A stretch of 64,000 nucleotides of DNA from Pedobacter endophyticus (GCF_015679185.1 NZ_CP064939.1:3596001-3660000), one strand, 5' to 3'. Numbered from the stretch's first letter, positions 8,709 to 17,925 are shown. The notes: generated from the letters alone by a model not told the origin. Numbers and translations: made by a program.

Positions 8709-10106
8709 ATGAGTTTCAGAATAGAACACGATACCATGGGCGAGGTGCAGGTGCCTGCCGACAAGTACTGGGGTGCACAAACCGAACGCTCACGCAATAA
8801 CTTCAAAATCGGCCCAGAGGGCTCAATGCCAAAAGAAATTATTCATGCTTTTGGCTACCTTAAAAAAGCGGCTGCCTTGGCTAATACCGAACTGGGCGTA
8901 CTCTCTGCAGAAAAAGCCGATTTAATTGCCAAAGCGTGCGACGAAATTATTGCCGGCGATTTAGATGATCAATTTCCGTTGGTAATATGGCAAACTGGTT
9001 CTGGTACGCAAAGTAATATGAATGGAAACGAAGTAATTGCCAATCGTGCCCACGTAATGAATGGTGGCGCTTTGGCCGACGATAAAAAAGTGCTTCACCC
9101 GAACGACGACGTAAACAAATCGCAGTCATCAAACGATACCTATCCAACTGCAATGCATATTGCGGCCTATAAATTAACCGTAGAAAACACCATTCCTGGT
9201 TTAGAGAAACTGCGCAATGCATTAGCCAAAAAGGTTGAAGAATTTTCTGGAATCACCAAAACGGGGCGTACCCATTTTATGGATGCTACGCCTTTAACCT
9301 TAGGACAGGAATTTTCGGGCTACGTTCAGCAGATCGACAACAGTATCAGGGCGATAAAAAATGCCTTGGTAATGGTGGCCGAATTGGCCTTGGGCGGTAC
9401 TGCAGTTGGCACCGGCCTTAACACACCAAAAGGTTATGATGTTTTGGTAGCAAAAAAGATTGCCGAATTAACCGGTCTACCATTCGTTACCGCACCGAAT
9501 AAATTTGAGGCTTTGGCAGCTCACGATGCAATGGTCGAGCTTTCTGGCGCTTTAAAGCGTACAGCTGTGGCCTTAATGAAAGTAGCCAACGATGTACGCA
9601 TGCTTAGCTCAGGCCCGCGTTGTGGTATCGGCGAAATTGTAATTCCCGACAATGAGCCAGGCTCATCAATTATGCCGGGAAAAGTTAACCCGACACAGCC
9701 AGAAGCCTTAACAATGGTTTGTGCCCAGGTTATCGGTAACGATGTTGCCGTTTCAGTTGGCGGAATGTCGGGCCACTTCGAATTAAACGTTTTTAAGCCG
9801 TTAATTGCTGCCAATGTACTGCAATCGGCTCGTTTAATCGGCGATGCATGCGTGTCCTTTACCGATAAGTGTGCTGAGGGCATTACCGCCAACCTGCCAG
9901 AGATTGAGAAGCATTTGCAAAACTCATTGATGTTGGTTACGGCCTTAAACCCTCATGTTGGGTACGAGAACGCCGCGAAAATTGCCAAAAAAGCGCATAA
10001 GGAAAACAAAACGTTAAAAGCCGCTGCTGTAGAACTTGGTTTGCTAACCAGCGAGCAGTTTGACGAATGGGTTCGCCCCGAAGATATGGTAGGCAGTTTA
10101 AAATAA
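8709..10106 (+). CDS. fumC: Class II fumarate hydratase
   Basis: A 465-residue oxygen-stable, iron-free fumarase that interconverts fumarate and malate in the TCA cycle. Seen: the N-terminal [20 protein letters not shown], the GSGTQSNMN substrate-binding loop, [20 protein letters not shown], and the superfamily signature [15 protein letters not shown] with the catalytic serine loop. Length is typical. It has its own promoter, and the downstream hairpin and 700-base spacer suggest a single-gene unit. Confidence 0.97.
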   Translation: MSFRIEHDTMGEVQVPADKYWGAQTERSRNNFKIGPEGSMPKEIIHAFGYLKKAAALANTELGVLSAEKADLIAKACDEIIAGDLDDQFPLVIWQTGSGTQSNMNGNEVIANRAHVMNGGALADDKKVLHPNDDVNKSQSSNDTYPTAMHIAAYKLTVENTIPGLEKLRNALAKKVEEFSGITKTGRTHFMDATPLTLGQEFSGYVQQIDNSIRAIKNALVMVAELALGGTAVGTGLNTPKGYDVLVAKKIAELTGLPFVTAPNKFEALAAHDAMVELSGALKRTAVALMKVANDVRMLSSGPRCGIGEIVIPDNEPGSSIMPGKVNPTQPEALTMVCAQVIGNDVAVSVGGMSGHFELNVFKPLIAANVLQSARLIGDACVSFTDKCAEGITANLPEIEKHLQNSLMLVTALNPHVGYENAAKIAKKAHKENKTLKAAAVELGLLTSEQFDEWVRPEDMVGSLK

Positions 10107-10116
10107 GCCCACCTAG

Positions 10117-10134
10117 CCTCCCCAAAAGGGGAGG
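10117..10134 (+). terminator. Hairpin downstream of fumC, possible terminator
   Basis: CCTCCCC AAAA GGGGAGG, a perfect 7-bp stem starting 11 bases after the fumC stop. It is followed by aacttctttcc and not by a clean T tract, so it may instead be a processed 3' end or a repeat hairpin. Confidence 0.45.
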
Positions 10135-10201
10135 AACTTCTTTCCACAGTCCACATCATGCGTCGGATTTTGAAGGCCCTATAAAGTTTGGTTTCCCCAC
10201 T

Positions 10202-10310
10202 GTCATCCTGAGAGGCGTCGTCTTTTCGAGCGTAACCGAGAAATCTCTATGCAAAGTTCAAAGATTTCTCCTCCGTAGGCACTTCTCTGGAACAATCGGT
10301 CGAAATGACG
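10202..10310. repeat. Dispersed repeat family B, copy 2
   Basis: The core 'gtcgtcttttcgagcgtaac' at about 10217, then 'caaagttcaaagatttctcc' and an ending 'aatcggtcgaaatgacg'. It matches 18006-18096 closely and 6365-6470 more loosely. Confidence 0.75.
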
Positions 10311-10622
10311 ATTTTCACAGCGTTTTCGGAAAACGTCGATGATAGGTACTGAGAATCCCGGTCTGCTGCAAACAGGTGTTTCATCTGTCCAGATGCTTTC
10401 CTGAGAAGGCGAAACAAGCAGTACCTCAGCATCGCAGAAAGTATTAAAAAGGCTGCAAGCACGTAAACTTTCCGCTTCAATCTGCTGGGTGGGTTTAATT
10501 AACACAAAACAGGGCTAGCCATACAAAGTCTAATCTGAAAGCCGCAATTAGACTTTGTAACCTTGAGTTCGCTTAAAAAGCGCACCCTTTTTGGTTTGTT
10601 TTGGGTATTTACTATGACCGGT
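10311..10622. other. Intergenic stretch without a recognised gene
   Basis: Remaining part of the 700-base fumC-lipoprotein spacer. Two open frames of 77-100 codons run leftwards here but have no signal, domain or promoter box and overlap each other and the repeats. I see no supported gene. Confidence 0.5.
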
Positions 10623-10709
10623 CGTCATCCTGTCCCGAAGCTTCGGGATCAGGATCTTTGTCGCATCAATGCGAAGCATGAAGGATGCTGAAATAAATTC
10701 AGCATGACG
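10623..10709. repeat. Dispersed repeat family F, copy 1
   Basis: Starts cgtcatcctg, contains the 16-bp palindrome TCCCGAAGCTTCGGGA, then caggatct and gatgctga, and ends ttcagcatgacg. A longer copy with the same landmarks lies at 57736-57910. Confidence 0.65.
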
Positions 10710-10812
10710 AAATGGCTAGGGTATGTGGTTAAAAGACTTTTTTACTGAATAATTATCCAACTCAGGTTTGTAGGCTTTAAAGAATTTAAATTTAATCGCA
10801 CAGCGAAAAAAA

Positions 10813-11367
10813 ATGCCAATATCAGACAAAACATTTAGTGATTTGAAGAAACTCGGTCTACTCGCCAGATTAAGGTATCTGTATATTTTATCGATTTTTG
10901 GCTTTATATTACTGTTAAATTCTTGTTCGCCACGCCCCAACATCCAGGGCAAGGGCGAAGTGTTTATGCAAGGCGTTTGGAACGAAGATGCTGTAGCCTT
11001 TAGCAATAAATTGAGTAATTACACTCAGCACCATTTCAGAATTACATGCGATTCCATCTACATTGATTTCGTAACCCATAGCAAGCTGAACCTTTACGAA
11101 GACTCTTGCTACAATAACGGAATTTGGAAAGAATATGCCAAAGGTGTATATGCCGTGCGTGGCGATACCCTTTCTATTGGCGCAACCTTTACCTGGGCCA
11201 ACTACAAACAAAAAATATCTGGCTGTTACCGCATTGGCAGGTACGAAAAGAGTTTCCTGATCAAGAAAAAATCAGCTGATACTTTACTTTTAGAAAGCTT
11301 GAGCGATCAGCGACAAATGACCCTTTCGCTTAAAGAAAAAATTACCTGTGTACAAAAACCACTATAA
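10813..11367 (+). CDS. Putative lipoprotein, 184 aa
   Basis: Unrecognised. A hydrophobic segment (residues about 21-36) ends in LLLNSC, a lipobox with Cys38. The mature part is about 146 residues, beta-rich in appearance, with cysteines in TCDSIY, EDSCYNNG and SGCYRIG. The signal is unusually far from the ATG; an in-frame TTG at 10843 would give a normal 28-residue lipoprotein signal starting MKKLGLL and may be the true start. It ends 1 base before the nuclease gene, so the two are likely co-transcribed. Confidence 0.7.
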   Translation: MPISDKTFSDLKKLGLLARLRYLYILSIFGFILLLNSCSPRPNIQGKGEVFMQGVWNEDAVAFSNKLSNYTQHHFRITCDSIYIDFVTHSKLNLYEDSCYNNGIWKEYAKGVYAVRGDTLSIGATFTWANYKQKISGCYRIGRYEKSFLIKKKSADTLLLESLSDQRQMTLSLKEKITCVQKPL

Positions 11368-11368
11368 A

Positions 11369-12175
11369 ATGACACTTAAATTGATACAAAAAAGACTCCA
11401 TATTGCTTTGATCATAGGTTTGCTGGCCTATGTACCCGTGCAGGCCAATGCCTGGGGAATGATTGGCCACCGCGTTGTTGGCGAAGTTGCCGATAGTTAT
11501 TTAACTGCTAAGGCCCGCAAGGCCATTCAGGCTATTTTAGGTTCAGAGAGCCTCGCCATGTCCGCAAACTGGGGCGATTTTATCAAATCCGATTCAACCT
11601 ACAATTACATGTACAACTGGCACTTTGTTAATTTACCCGGCGGATTAGATAAGCAAGGTGTTTACAATATTTTAGAAACCGAAAAGGCGCCAAACCTTTA
11701 CAATAAGATTATCGATTTAACGGCTGTTTTGAAGAAAACAAGCAGCACCATGGCCGAGAAGAAACTAGCGCTGCGGATGCTCGTTCACATGGCAGGCGAT
11801 TTATCCCAACCTATGCATGTGGCACACAAAGAGGACTTGGGCGGTAACCGGGTTTCGGTTTCATGGTTTAATGAGCGATCGAACCTGCACCGTGTTTGGG
11901 ATGAGCAATTGATTGAATATCAACAGTTAAGCTACACCGAATTTGCGCGGGCGATCAATCATCCATCAGCTGTAGAACTGTACAACTGGAAAAACACCAG
12001 CCTTAAAGATTGCGTGTATGAATCGTACACCGTTTGTGCTAAAATTTACGACCAGACTAAGCCCGATTCAAAACTAAGTTATCGCTACAATTTCGATTGG
12101 GTTGATACCCTTAATCAGCAATTGTTAAAGGGAGGTGTAAGGTTGGCAAAAATGCTGAATGATATTTACGCGTAA
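11369..12175 (+). CDS. Secreted S1/P1-type zinc nuclease
   Basis: A 268-residue S1/P1 nuclease family protein, zinc-dependent phosphodiesterases that cut single-stranded nucleic acids. The signal peptide ends ...VQANA, leaving a mature N-terminal Trp (WGMIGHRVVGEVA); in this family the N-terminal Trp and the following His bind zinc. Further ligand motifs are visible: NWGDFIKSD, YNWHFVNLP, LVHMAGDLSQPMHV and NLHRVWDEQL. The ATG at 11369, 1 base after the previous stop, is preferred to an in-frame ATG at 11348 inside that gene. It is probably periplasmic or secreted for nucleic-acid scavenging. Confidence 0.93.
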   Translation: MTLKLIQKRLHIALIIGLLAYVPVQANAWGMIGHRVVGEVADSYLTAKARKAIQAILGSESLAMSANWGDFIKSDSTYNYMYNWHFVNLPGGLDKQGVYNILETEKAPNLYNKIIDLTAVLKKTSSTMAEKKLALRMLVHMAGDLSQPMHVAHKEDLGGNRVSVSWFNERSNLHRVWDEQLIEYQQLSYTEFARAINHPSAVELYNWKNTSLKDCVYESYTVCAKIYDQTKPDSKLSYRYNFDWVDTLNQQLLKGGVRLAKMLNDIYA

Positions 12176-12240
12176 CACCTTATAACATTAGTTCGATTAG
12201 ATTTTAGTAAAAAGGTTAATTAATCCCGAACAAAGCCATC

Positions 12241-12521
12241 ACGTCATTCCCGCGCAGGCGGAATCCTAATGCAATTGATCCGTTTTTGTGCATTAGGATC
12301 CCCCAGTCAGGCTACCAATGACAGCTTCTATGAACGGTCGCCATTGCGAGGTACGAAGCAATCTCCCTGTGGCGGCCGTTTTAAGATTGCTTCAGCTCGC
12401 TCAAGCCCAGCTTCGCTACAAAGTAGCCCCTTTGGGGCAATGACCAAATGGCTAGCTTTGATTATGTCAAAACCTGTCCCAACTCCTTTGTTTTTATCAA
12501 AACTAGACTCTGAGGATGACG
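12241..12521. repeat. Composite repeat module (D-A-G), copy 1
   Basis: Three repeats in fixed order. D starts cgtcattcccgcgcaggcgg and ends gctaccaatgaca (12241-12332). A runs from ccattgcgaggtacgaagca to cctttggggcaatgacc (12340-12445). A third piece ends ctctgaggatgacg (12521). The same order recurs at about 18116-18365. This fills the 500-base gap between the nuclease and the next lipoprotein gene; no gene is seen. Confidence 0.75.
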
Positions 12522-12679
12522 ACCGATTGTGCTAAATTGCAAGTGCAACCAAAAAAGAGGAGGTTTATTAATCGAGCTCAGGTTATAAAATTAAAATGTA
12601 TGACAACTTCGCTTCTCAAAATTTTTAAAACTGTAGCGTTAACACTGCCGTTGCCGTTTAGGCAATAAACTTAAACGCG

Positions 12680-13114
12680 ATGAAGAAAATATTTTTGATT
12701 TTATTGATTTGTACCGCTTTTGCATGTAAAAAAAGCGAAGTTGATGGCAGCGATATTACCCGTTATAGCTGGCCGCTCGTTTCGGCAACTGTTAGCCCTG
12801 CAATGGTGATAAATGGAAAAGCAGAAACCAACTTTAAAACGATGGCTGGTCCCTCTGGTTGTTTGAATAACAATTATACACTTTCCTTTTCCAAAGACGG
12901 CTCTTATGCTTTTACATCAAACGGACCGCTTTGCGATATGATCTCCTACCAGAATTCGACATGGACCAAATCGGGTAACGAAATTACCCTTAGCGACGGG
13001 CTTGGCCACGATACAAAAGTAACCTTGAGTGGAAACAGCATTACTCAAAAGTATGTTTTTGAACAGAACGGAACCACTCATACTGTAACTTATCTGTACA
13101 CAGCAAAGAAATAA
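12680..13114 (+). CDS. Small lipoprotein, lipocalin-like
   Basis: A 144-residue lipoprotein. The signal MKKIFLILLICTAFAC places the lipid-modified Cys at 16, followed by KKSEVDGS. The mature part reads as an antiparallel beta protein with the pattern NNYTLSFSKDGSYAF and STWTKSGNEITLSDG, which resembles lipocalin-like lipoproteins of Bacteroidota. The ligand is unknown. It stands alone between repeat DNA and a convergent gene. Confidence 0.75.
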   Translation: MKKIFLILLICTAFACKKSEVDGSDITRYSWPLVSATVSPAMVINGKAETNFKTMAGPSGCLNNNYTLSFSKDGSYAFTSNGPLCDMISYQNSTWTKSGNEITLSDGLGHDTKVTLSGNSITQKYVFEQNGTTHTVTYLYTAKK

Positions 13115-13119
13115 TGAGT

Positions 13120-13151
13120 TTGAAGCCTGTGATACATAGGTCGGGCTTCAA
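13120..13151. terminator. Possible bidirectional hairpin between convergent genes
   Basis: TTGAAGCC (13120-13127) pairs with GGCTTCAA (13144-13151). It starts 5 bases after the stop of 12680-13114 and is followed by TATTTTA. The 16-base loop makes it a weak candidate. Confidence 0.35.
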
Positions 13152-13169
13152 TATTTTAAAACGGTTGCC

Positions 13170-13622
13170 TTATTGCTTTTGTTGCTCCATTGGCGGCGCA
13201 GATAGCAAACCTCTGATATCACTTTCTACTTCCTCCTCTTCGCCCTTCTTTTTCTTCTTTTTGGCCGATTTACCGCTCAAACGATCTTCGATAATCCGAT
13301 CATATTTCGTTTGTTGATCATCTTTCAAAACGTTACGGATGTTTTGAGACGTTTCGTTTTGCAGTTTATAAAACTTGTCAATATCATCCTCGCGAGAAGT
13401 ACCCGCTTGCTGCCTTTTAATTAGCTCTGCTTGCTCCCTTGCCTGGTTAAATGTGAAACGATAAATTACACTTTTTTGAGTGTCGTTAAGCTTTAATTTC
13501 TTGTCCAGATCCTCCACATTTTTTTTGGCAATCTCATCCGGCGTTGGCATTTTGTTTTGCTGCGCCTTTGTTACGCCATTAATACCAAACAATACCACTA
13601 ATAAAAATATAATCCTCTTCAT
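13170..13622 (-). CDS. Exported hypothetical protein, 150 aa
   Basis: A small secreted protein. The start is taken at the ATG at 13622 (MKRIIFLLVVLFGINGVTKAQ, a clear signal peptide cut after KAQ); a longer frame to 13664 would put 14 residues before the signal. The mature part is charged and helical, with LKLNDTQKSVIYRFTFNQAR and a KKKKKKGEEEEVES tract near the C-terminus. The 'LNDTQK' pattern recalls Spy/CpxP-like helical periplasmic proteins, but that is weak. Function unknown. Confidence 0.75.
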   Translation of the reverse strand: MKRIIFLLVVLFGINGVTKAQQNKMPTPDEIAKKNVEDLDKKLKLNDTQKSVIYRFTFNQAREQAELIKRQQAGTSREDDIDKFYKLQNETSQNIRNVLKDDQQTKYDRIIEDRLSGKSAKKKKKKGEEEEVESDIRGLLSAPPMEQQKQ

Positions 13623-13665
13623 TTTTAAATGTCTTAAATATTCAAAGGTAACTATTTCTCCCAAA

Positions 13666-13696
13666 ACAAAAAAAGTCTCGATTTATAGATCGAGAC
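13666..13696 (-). terminator. Intrinsic terminator of the superoxide dismutase gene
   Basis: GTCTCGAT (13675-13682) and ATCGAGAC (13689-13696) form a perfect 8-bp stem with a 6-base loop, extended by AAA/TTT. Read leftwards it runs into a T-rich tract. Confidence 0.85.
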
Positions 13697-13722
13697 TTTC
13701 TTCTTAGTATAGAGGTTGCCGT

Positions 13723-14331
13723 TTACAATGCCTTTTTATAAAGTTCTGCAACTGCATCCCAATTCACTACATTCCAAACTGCCGCTAAATAATCAGGGCG
13801 TTTATTTTGGTATTTTAAGTAATAAGCATGCTCCCAAACATCAATTCCTAAAATTGGCGTACCTTTTACTTCAGCAACATCCATTAAAGGGTTATCCTGG
13901 TTAGGAGTTGATGACACCTGAAGCTTTTTATCAGCGCTAACTGACAGCCAGGCCCAACCCGAACCAAAACGCGTAGCACCAGCTTCCTGCATTTTAGTCT
14001 TTAAATCAGCAAACGAACCGAAAGTTTCATTAATAGCCTGAGCTAAATCGCCAGTTGGCTCGCCACCTTTATTTGGACCTAAAACGTTCCAAAATAATGA
14101 GTGGTTATAGTGACCTCCGCCATTGTTTCGTACTGCAGCAGGATATTTTGAAATGTTTTTTACAATTTCCTCAATGCTTAAACTAGCCTCAGGCTTACCT
14201 TCAACAGCTTTATTCAAGTTGGTAACGTAAGCTTGGTGGTGTTTATCATGGTGGATTTCCATGGTAGTTTTATCAATATGCGGTTCTAGTGCATCGGTTG
14301 CGTAATGTAACGCAGGTAATTCAAAAGCCAT
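13723..14331 (-). CDS. Superoxide dismutase, Fe/Mn family
   Basis: A 202-residue cytoplasmic enzyme that dismutates superoxide to peroxide and oxygen. The four metal ligands are visible: His in [13 protein letters not shown], His in [10 protein letters not shown], and the [15 protein letters not shown] signature (Asp and His). Length and motif order are standard. Whether iron or manganese is used cannot be decided here. A -7 box lies 38 bases upstream and an intrinsic terminator follows, so this is a single-gene unit. Confidence 0.96.
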   Translation of the reverse strand: MAFELPALHYATDALEPHIDKTTMEIHHDKHHQAYVTNLNKAVEGKPEASLSIEEIVKNISKYPAAVRNNGGGHYNHSLFWNVLGPNKGGEPTGDLAQAINETFGSFADLKTKMQEAGATRFGSGWAWLSVSADKKLQVSSTPNQDNPLMDVAEVKGTPILGIDVWEHAYYLKYQNKRPDYLAAVWNVVNWDAVAELYKKAL

Positions 14332-14369
14332 AGTTTATGTTTTTAAAATTTAAAAAAATGTTTCTGTAG

Positions 14370-14377
14370 CAAATATA
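14370..14377 (-). promoter_or_regulatory. -7 box of the sod gene (TATATTTG)
   Basis: TATATTTG on the leftward strand fits TAnnTTTG and would leave a leader of about 30 bases before the ATG at 14331. No clear -33 TTG was found. Confidence 0.45.
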
Positions 14378-14468
14378 ACATTACTAGGTTAAGATTTGTT
14401 CATGTTATTATCATCAAATCCGTTTTCAGCAAAGTTGTAAACAACAATCAGCTACCTTCCTTGCCAAG

Positions 14469-14936
14469 TTACCTTTTTTTTGCGAAAAAGCTTTTCATTA
14501 GTTCTGCGCATTCATGGGCCATAACGCCACCCTTTAAAATCGTTTTAGGGTGCAACAGGTTCGCCCCCTTAGAAATGAAGCCCCGCTTTTCCTCTCTTGC
14601 GCCATACACAATTCTGCTAATTTGAGTCCAGTAACTGGCCCCCGCACACATTACGCAAGGTTCAATAGTTACGTACAACGTGCAATCTCTTAAGTACTTA
14701 CCGCCAATTGTTTGCGCAGCCGATGTAAAAGCCTGCATTTCCGCATGTGCCGTAACATCGTTAAACTTCTCCGTTAAGTTATAGCCCCTTCCAATTATTC
14801 TATTTTTACACACCACTATGGCGCCGATCGGAATTTCATCCTCATTTAAAGCTTTTTTGGCCTCCTCTAAAGCCAGTTTCATATAATGGATGTCTTCTTC
14901 CTCCCGATTGTTGTTCTCAAAATTATAAAAACTCAT
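14469..14936 (-). CDS. tadA: tRNA-specific adenosine deaminase
   Basis: A 155-residue zinc deaminase of the TadA type, which converts A34 to inosine in tRNA-Arg. Zinc and catalytic motifs are present: TAHAEMQAF (His, Glu) and EPCVMCAGA (two Cys). The N-terminus is MSFYNFENNN. The start at 14936 is favoured over an upstream in-frame ATG at 14966 because a perfect TATCTTTG box lies between them (14941-14948). Some Bacteroidota also carry guanine deaminase-like relatives, so the substrate is inferred from the family. Confidence 0.9.
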   Translation of the reverse strand: MSFYNFENNNREEEDIHYMKLALEEAKKALNEDEIPIGAIVVCKNRIIGRGYNLTEKFNDVTAHAEMQAFTSAAQTIGGKYLRDCTLYVTIEPCVMCAGASYWTQISRIVYGAREEKRGFISKGANLLHPKTILKGGVMAHECAELMKSFFAKKR

Positions 14937-14940
14937 AGCG

Positions 14941-14948
14941 CAAAGATA
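14941..14948 (-). promoter_or_regulatory. -7 box of tadA (TATCTTTG), decides the start
   Basis: TATCTTTG read leftwards, ending 4 bases before the ATG at 14936. An upstream start at 14966 would lie outside the transcript. Confidence 0.55.
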
Positions 14949-15055
14949 CAGTAAAATCGAAGCCATTGAATTGGCGGCTAAATCTGGCTGAGAAATAAAA
15001 GTTTAATAACCATTTCCATTTGAAAATTAACGCTGGAGCCTTTGGCGGCCTTAGT

Positions 15056-15138
15056 CCTGCTTTCCCTCCAATTTTTTTGCGGCCTTTTTATGTTTTATTC
15101 AGCGCCACTGCTACAAAAAGTATTTCCGTCCAATCAGG
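15056..15138. repeat. Imperfect palindromic element beside the minisatellite
   Basis: CCTGCTTTCCCTCCAA plus a T-rich end at 15056-15080 is roughly the reverse complement of the 15114-15138 stretch ending GTATTTCCGTCCAATCAGG. The pair brackets about 35 bases. It resembles, from memory, palindromic elements common in other Bacteroidota; this was not checked. Confidence 0.5.
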
Positions 15139-15187
15139 TTTAAAAACGAGGGCCGGTGGGTTGTTGGCGTTTCGCAGCAGCAATATT

Positions 15188-15460
15188 GCTTTGGCATTTA
15201 GGATTATTGCTTTGGCATTTAGGATTATTGCTTCCGCACTTAGAATTATCCCCTCCGCATTTAGGATTATCGCTTCCGCATTCAGGATTATTGCTTCCGC
15301 ATTTAGAATTATTGCTTCCGCATTTAAGATTATTGCTTTGGCATTTAGAATTATCGCTTCCGCACTTAGGATTATCGCCTCCGCATTCAGGATTATTGCT
15401 TCCGCATTTAGGATTATTGCTTTGGCATTTAGAATTATCGCTTCCGCATTTAGGATTTTT
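15188..15460. repeat. 21-bp minisatellite, 13 units
   Basis: Thirteen contiguous 21-base units of the type GCTTTGGCATTTAGGATTAT plus T, starting at 15188. Units alternate between a 'tttggc' and a 'tccgca' or 'cccgc' variant and differ at a few other sites. Because 21 is a multiple of three, three reading frames stay open across the array: ALAFRII and LLWHLGL heptads rightwards, NNPKCQS/NNPKCGS heptads leftwards. None has a signal peptide, domain or promoter box, so I treat the array as non-coding. It is not CRISPR, since there are no spacers. Confidence 0.92.
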
Positions 15461-15591
15461 ACACCTGCTGGTTATTTTGTGCAACCAGTCATCCGATGAA
15501 TATCGGCGAGTGGTACAGTATTCACCGGATCACTTAAAGTGTTATAGGAGATTATTCTCTATGTCTAATCAACAACCCTAATTAATTTCAA

Positions 15592-15927
15592 CTAAATTAA
15601 TTTGCTTCCGTTAGGCACCTTCTGCTCAACGGCCGTTAATACAATATCGCCGTTTTCGTCTGCAAAGCCCGTAACTAAAAATTCAGACATAAACTTGCCA
15701 ATCTGCTTTTTTGGGAAATTGATTACGCCGACAATCTGCCTTCCAACCAATTCATCCAGCTTGTAATGCCTGGTAATTTGGGCGCTGCTCATTTTAATGC
15801 CGAACTCGCCAAAATCTACCCTTAATTTATAGGCTGGTCGTCGCGCTTCCGGAAACTCGAAAGCCGCTATAATTGTTCCAACCCTTAGCTCAACCTTTTC
15901 AAAGTCGCTCCAGTTTATTTCTTCCAT
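15592..15927 (-). CDS. csaA: CsaA-like tRNA-binding domain protein
   Basis: A 111-residue single-domain OB-fold protein of the EMAP II / Trbp111 type. It begins MEEINWSDFEKVELRVGTII and has the family's SSAQIT and NFPKKQIGKFMSEFLVTGF stretches. Such proteins dimerise and bind tRNA; CsaA of Bacillus has been described as a chaperone. Length is as expected. A TAGTTTTG box lies 17 bases upstream. Confidence 0.9.
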   Translation of the reverse strand: MEEINWSDFEKVELRVGTIIAAFEFPEARRPAYKLRVDFGEFGIKMSSAQITRHYKLDELVGRQIVGVINFPKKQIGKFMSEFLVTGFADENGDIVLTAVEQKVPNGSKLI

Positions 15928-15944
15928 CGATCGTTTTTTGCGAG

Positions 15945-15952
15945 CAAAACTA
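15945..15952 (-). promoter_or_regulatory. -7 box of csaA (TAGTTTTG)
   Basis: TAGTTTTG on the leftward strand fits TAnnTTTG and leaves about 10-13 bases of leader before the ATG at 15927. Confidence 0.45.
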
Positions 15953-16185
15953 TAAATAAAACGGTTTTCCCACTAAAAAATTTATCTTCTTTTCTATCAA
16001 GCCATAAAATTAAATCGTAGAGTTGCATAAAAGGATGATCTTGAAACTGGCGAATTGTCAATTCGAAATCATTTGATAAAGTCGTAATAAACGTCAGATT
16101 AACATTTTTTAATCAAAAAAAATGCAGAAATAATTCATGATTTGATTACATTTAGATTTCTAAACCAAATTATCATTCATCATTA

Positions 16186-17862
16186 ATGAAACAAAACTTA
16201 CTGGATACGAAAGATTACATTGTATTTGCGATCTATTTCGTTATTGTAGCTGCTTACGGATTGTACATCTACAACAAAAAGAAATCTGCATCCACAGGCT
16301 CCAAAGACTATTTCCTGGCAGAAGGTTCACTAACCTGGTGGGCAATTGGCGCTTCGCTAATCGCTTCCAACATTTCTGCCGAGCAGTTTATCGGCATGAG
16401 TGGTTCGGGCTTTAAAATGGGGCTCGCCATTGCAACCTACGAATGGATGGGTGGACTTACCCTGGTTATTGTTGCCATTTTCTTCATTCCAGTGTATCTG
16501 AAGAACAAAATTGCAACCATGCCGCAGTTCCTTCACCAGCGATACAATGGTACCGTTGCCATGATTATGGCCGTATTTTGGTTGCTTTTGTACGTTGTTG
16601 TAAACCTAACATCAATATTGTATCTCGGCGCATTGGCCGTAAGCAGTATTTCCGGCTTCAGCCTCGATTTATGTATGTATGCCATTGCAGGTTTTGCCAT
16701 TTTGATTACTCTCGGTGGTATGAAGGTAATTGGTTATACCGATGTGATTCAGGTATTCTTTTTAATACTCGGCGGTTTAGCTACCACTTATTTAGCGCTA
16801 AACCTCGTATCTACACATTACGGCACCAGCGGTATTTTTGAAGGCTACAGCTTAATGACCAACAAAGCATCCGAACATTTCCACATGATATTAAAACCCG
16901 ATAATGAGAATTACATCGACTTACCGGGGCTAAGTGTACTAATTGGTGGTATGTGGATCGTGAATTTAAACTACTGGGGCTGTAACCAGTACATTACTCA
17001 AAGGGCCCTGGGCGCCGATTTAAAGACCGCCCGTGGTGGTATTCTCTTCGCTGCGTTTTTAAAGTTGTTGATGCCAATTATAGTGGTGTTGCCAGGTATT
17101 GCAGCCTACGTTTTATATAAAGACGGTGCTTTTCAAACCGAAATGCTTCAGGATGGATCAGTAAATCCCGATCGTGCCTACCCTGTACTCTTAAACCTGT
17201 TACCTGCTGGTTTAAAAGGACTTTCGTTTGCGGCGTTAACCGCTGCGGTGGTTGCTTCGCTCGCCGGAAAAGCAAACAGTATTGCTACGATTTTTACCCT
17301 TGATATTTATAAAAAGGTATTAAAGATTGATGCAACCGAAAAGAACCTTGTATTTACTGGAAAACTATCCATTATTGTTGCCATGGTTTTGGGTGTTTTA
17401 ATTGCACCACATTTAGGTATCGATAAAAAAGGCGGTTTCCAATACATTCAAGAATATACAGGCTTTGTATCTCCAGGTATTTTTGCAATGTTTATACTAG
17501 GTTTTTTCTGGAAAAGAGCCACATCCAATGCTGCACTGTTTGCAACCATTGGTGGTTTCGGAATGTCGATCTTATTAAAAGTACTTCCCAACTATACAGA
17601 TCTGTCATGGTTATCCCCAATGGGCTTCTCCGTTAAAAATGCCGCAGGTATCTACGAGATCCCCTTCTTAGACAGGATGGGCTTCGTATTTATATTCTGT
17701 ATTTTGGGTATGGTGATCATTAGCCTGTTCGAAAACAAAAATGGCGTTAATCCGAAAGGACTTGAAATCGATGCCAAGATGTTTAAAACCACAACAGGTT
17801 TTGCCGTTGGTGCTTTAATAGTTGTTGGTTTATTAGTGGCGCTATACAGCGTTTATTGGTAA
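16186..17862 (+). CDS. Sodium:solute symporter, vSGLT-like
   Basis: A 558-residue SSS-family (LeuT-fold) transporter with about 14 membrane segments. It has the SGLT-like ASNISAEQFIGMSGSGF in TM1 and the GGMKVIGYTDVIQVFF stretch. In this family sugar is moved inwards with sodium; similarity in length and motifs points to the vSGLT branch, so a hexose is the likely substrate (inference). It has a strong terminator directly downstream and no neighbour on the same strand, so it is a single-gene unit. Confidence 0.9.
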   Translation: MKQNLLDTKDYIVFAIYFVIVAAYGLYIYNKKKSASTGSKDYFLAEGSLTWWAIGASLIASNISAEQFIGMSGSGFKMGLAIATYEWMGGLTLVIVAIFFIPVYLKNKIATMPQFLHQRYNGTVAMIMAVFWLLLYVVVNLTSILYLGALAVSSISGFSLDLCMYAIAGFAILITLGGMKVIGYTDVIQVFFLILGGLATTYLALNLVSTHYGTSGIFEGYSLMTNKASEHFHMILKPDNENYIDLPGLSVLIGGMWIVNLNYWGCNQYITQRALGADLKTARGGILFAAFLKLLMPIIVVLPGIAAYVLYKDGAFQTEMLQDGSVNPDRAYPVLLNLLPAGLKGLSFAALTAAVVASLAGKANSIATIFTLDIYKKVLKIDATEKNLVFTGKLSIIVAMVLGVLIAPHLGIDKKGGFQYIQEYTGFVSPGIFAMFILGFFWKRATSNAALFATIGGFGMSILLKVLPNYTDLSWLSPMGFSVKNAAGIYEIPFLDRMGFVFIFCILGMVIISLFENKNGVNPKGLEIDAKMFKTTTGFAVGALIVVGLLVALYSVYW

Positions 17863-17884
17863 GTGATAATACTCAATTAAACTT

Positions 17885-17925
17885 AAAAAGCTTTCTGGTT
17901 AAAGACCAGAAAGCTTTTTTTTTTA
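17885..17925 (+). terminator. Intrinsic terminator of the symporter gene
   Basis: AAAAAGCTTTCTGGT (17885-17899) and ACCAGAAAGCTTTTT (17905-17919) form a 15-bp perfect stem with a 5-base loop, followed by more T residues. Confidence 0.95.

Noticed and set aside
10067..10505. Overlapping frames downstream of fumC
   Set aside because: They lie over fumC's 3' end or family B repeats and have no recognisable features.
15188..15460. Possible CRISPR array
   Set aside because: Units are contiguous, with no unique spacers, and no cas genes are in the window.
15020..15581. Three overlapping open frames (about 114-159 codons), one Cys-rich, over the minisatellite
   Set aside because: All arise because the 21-base unit keeps frames open; no signal peptide, domain, promoter box or clear synonymous constraint supports a protein.
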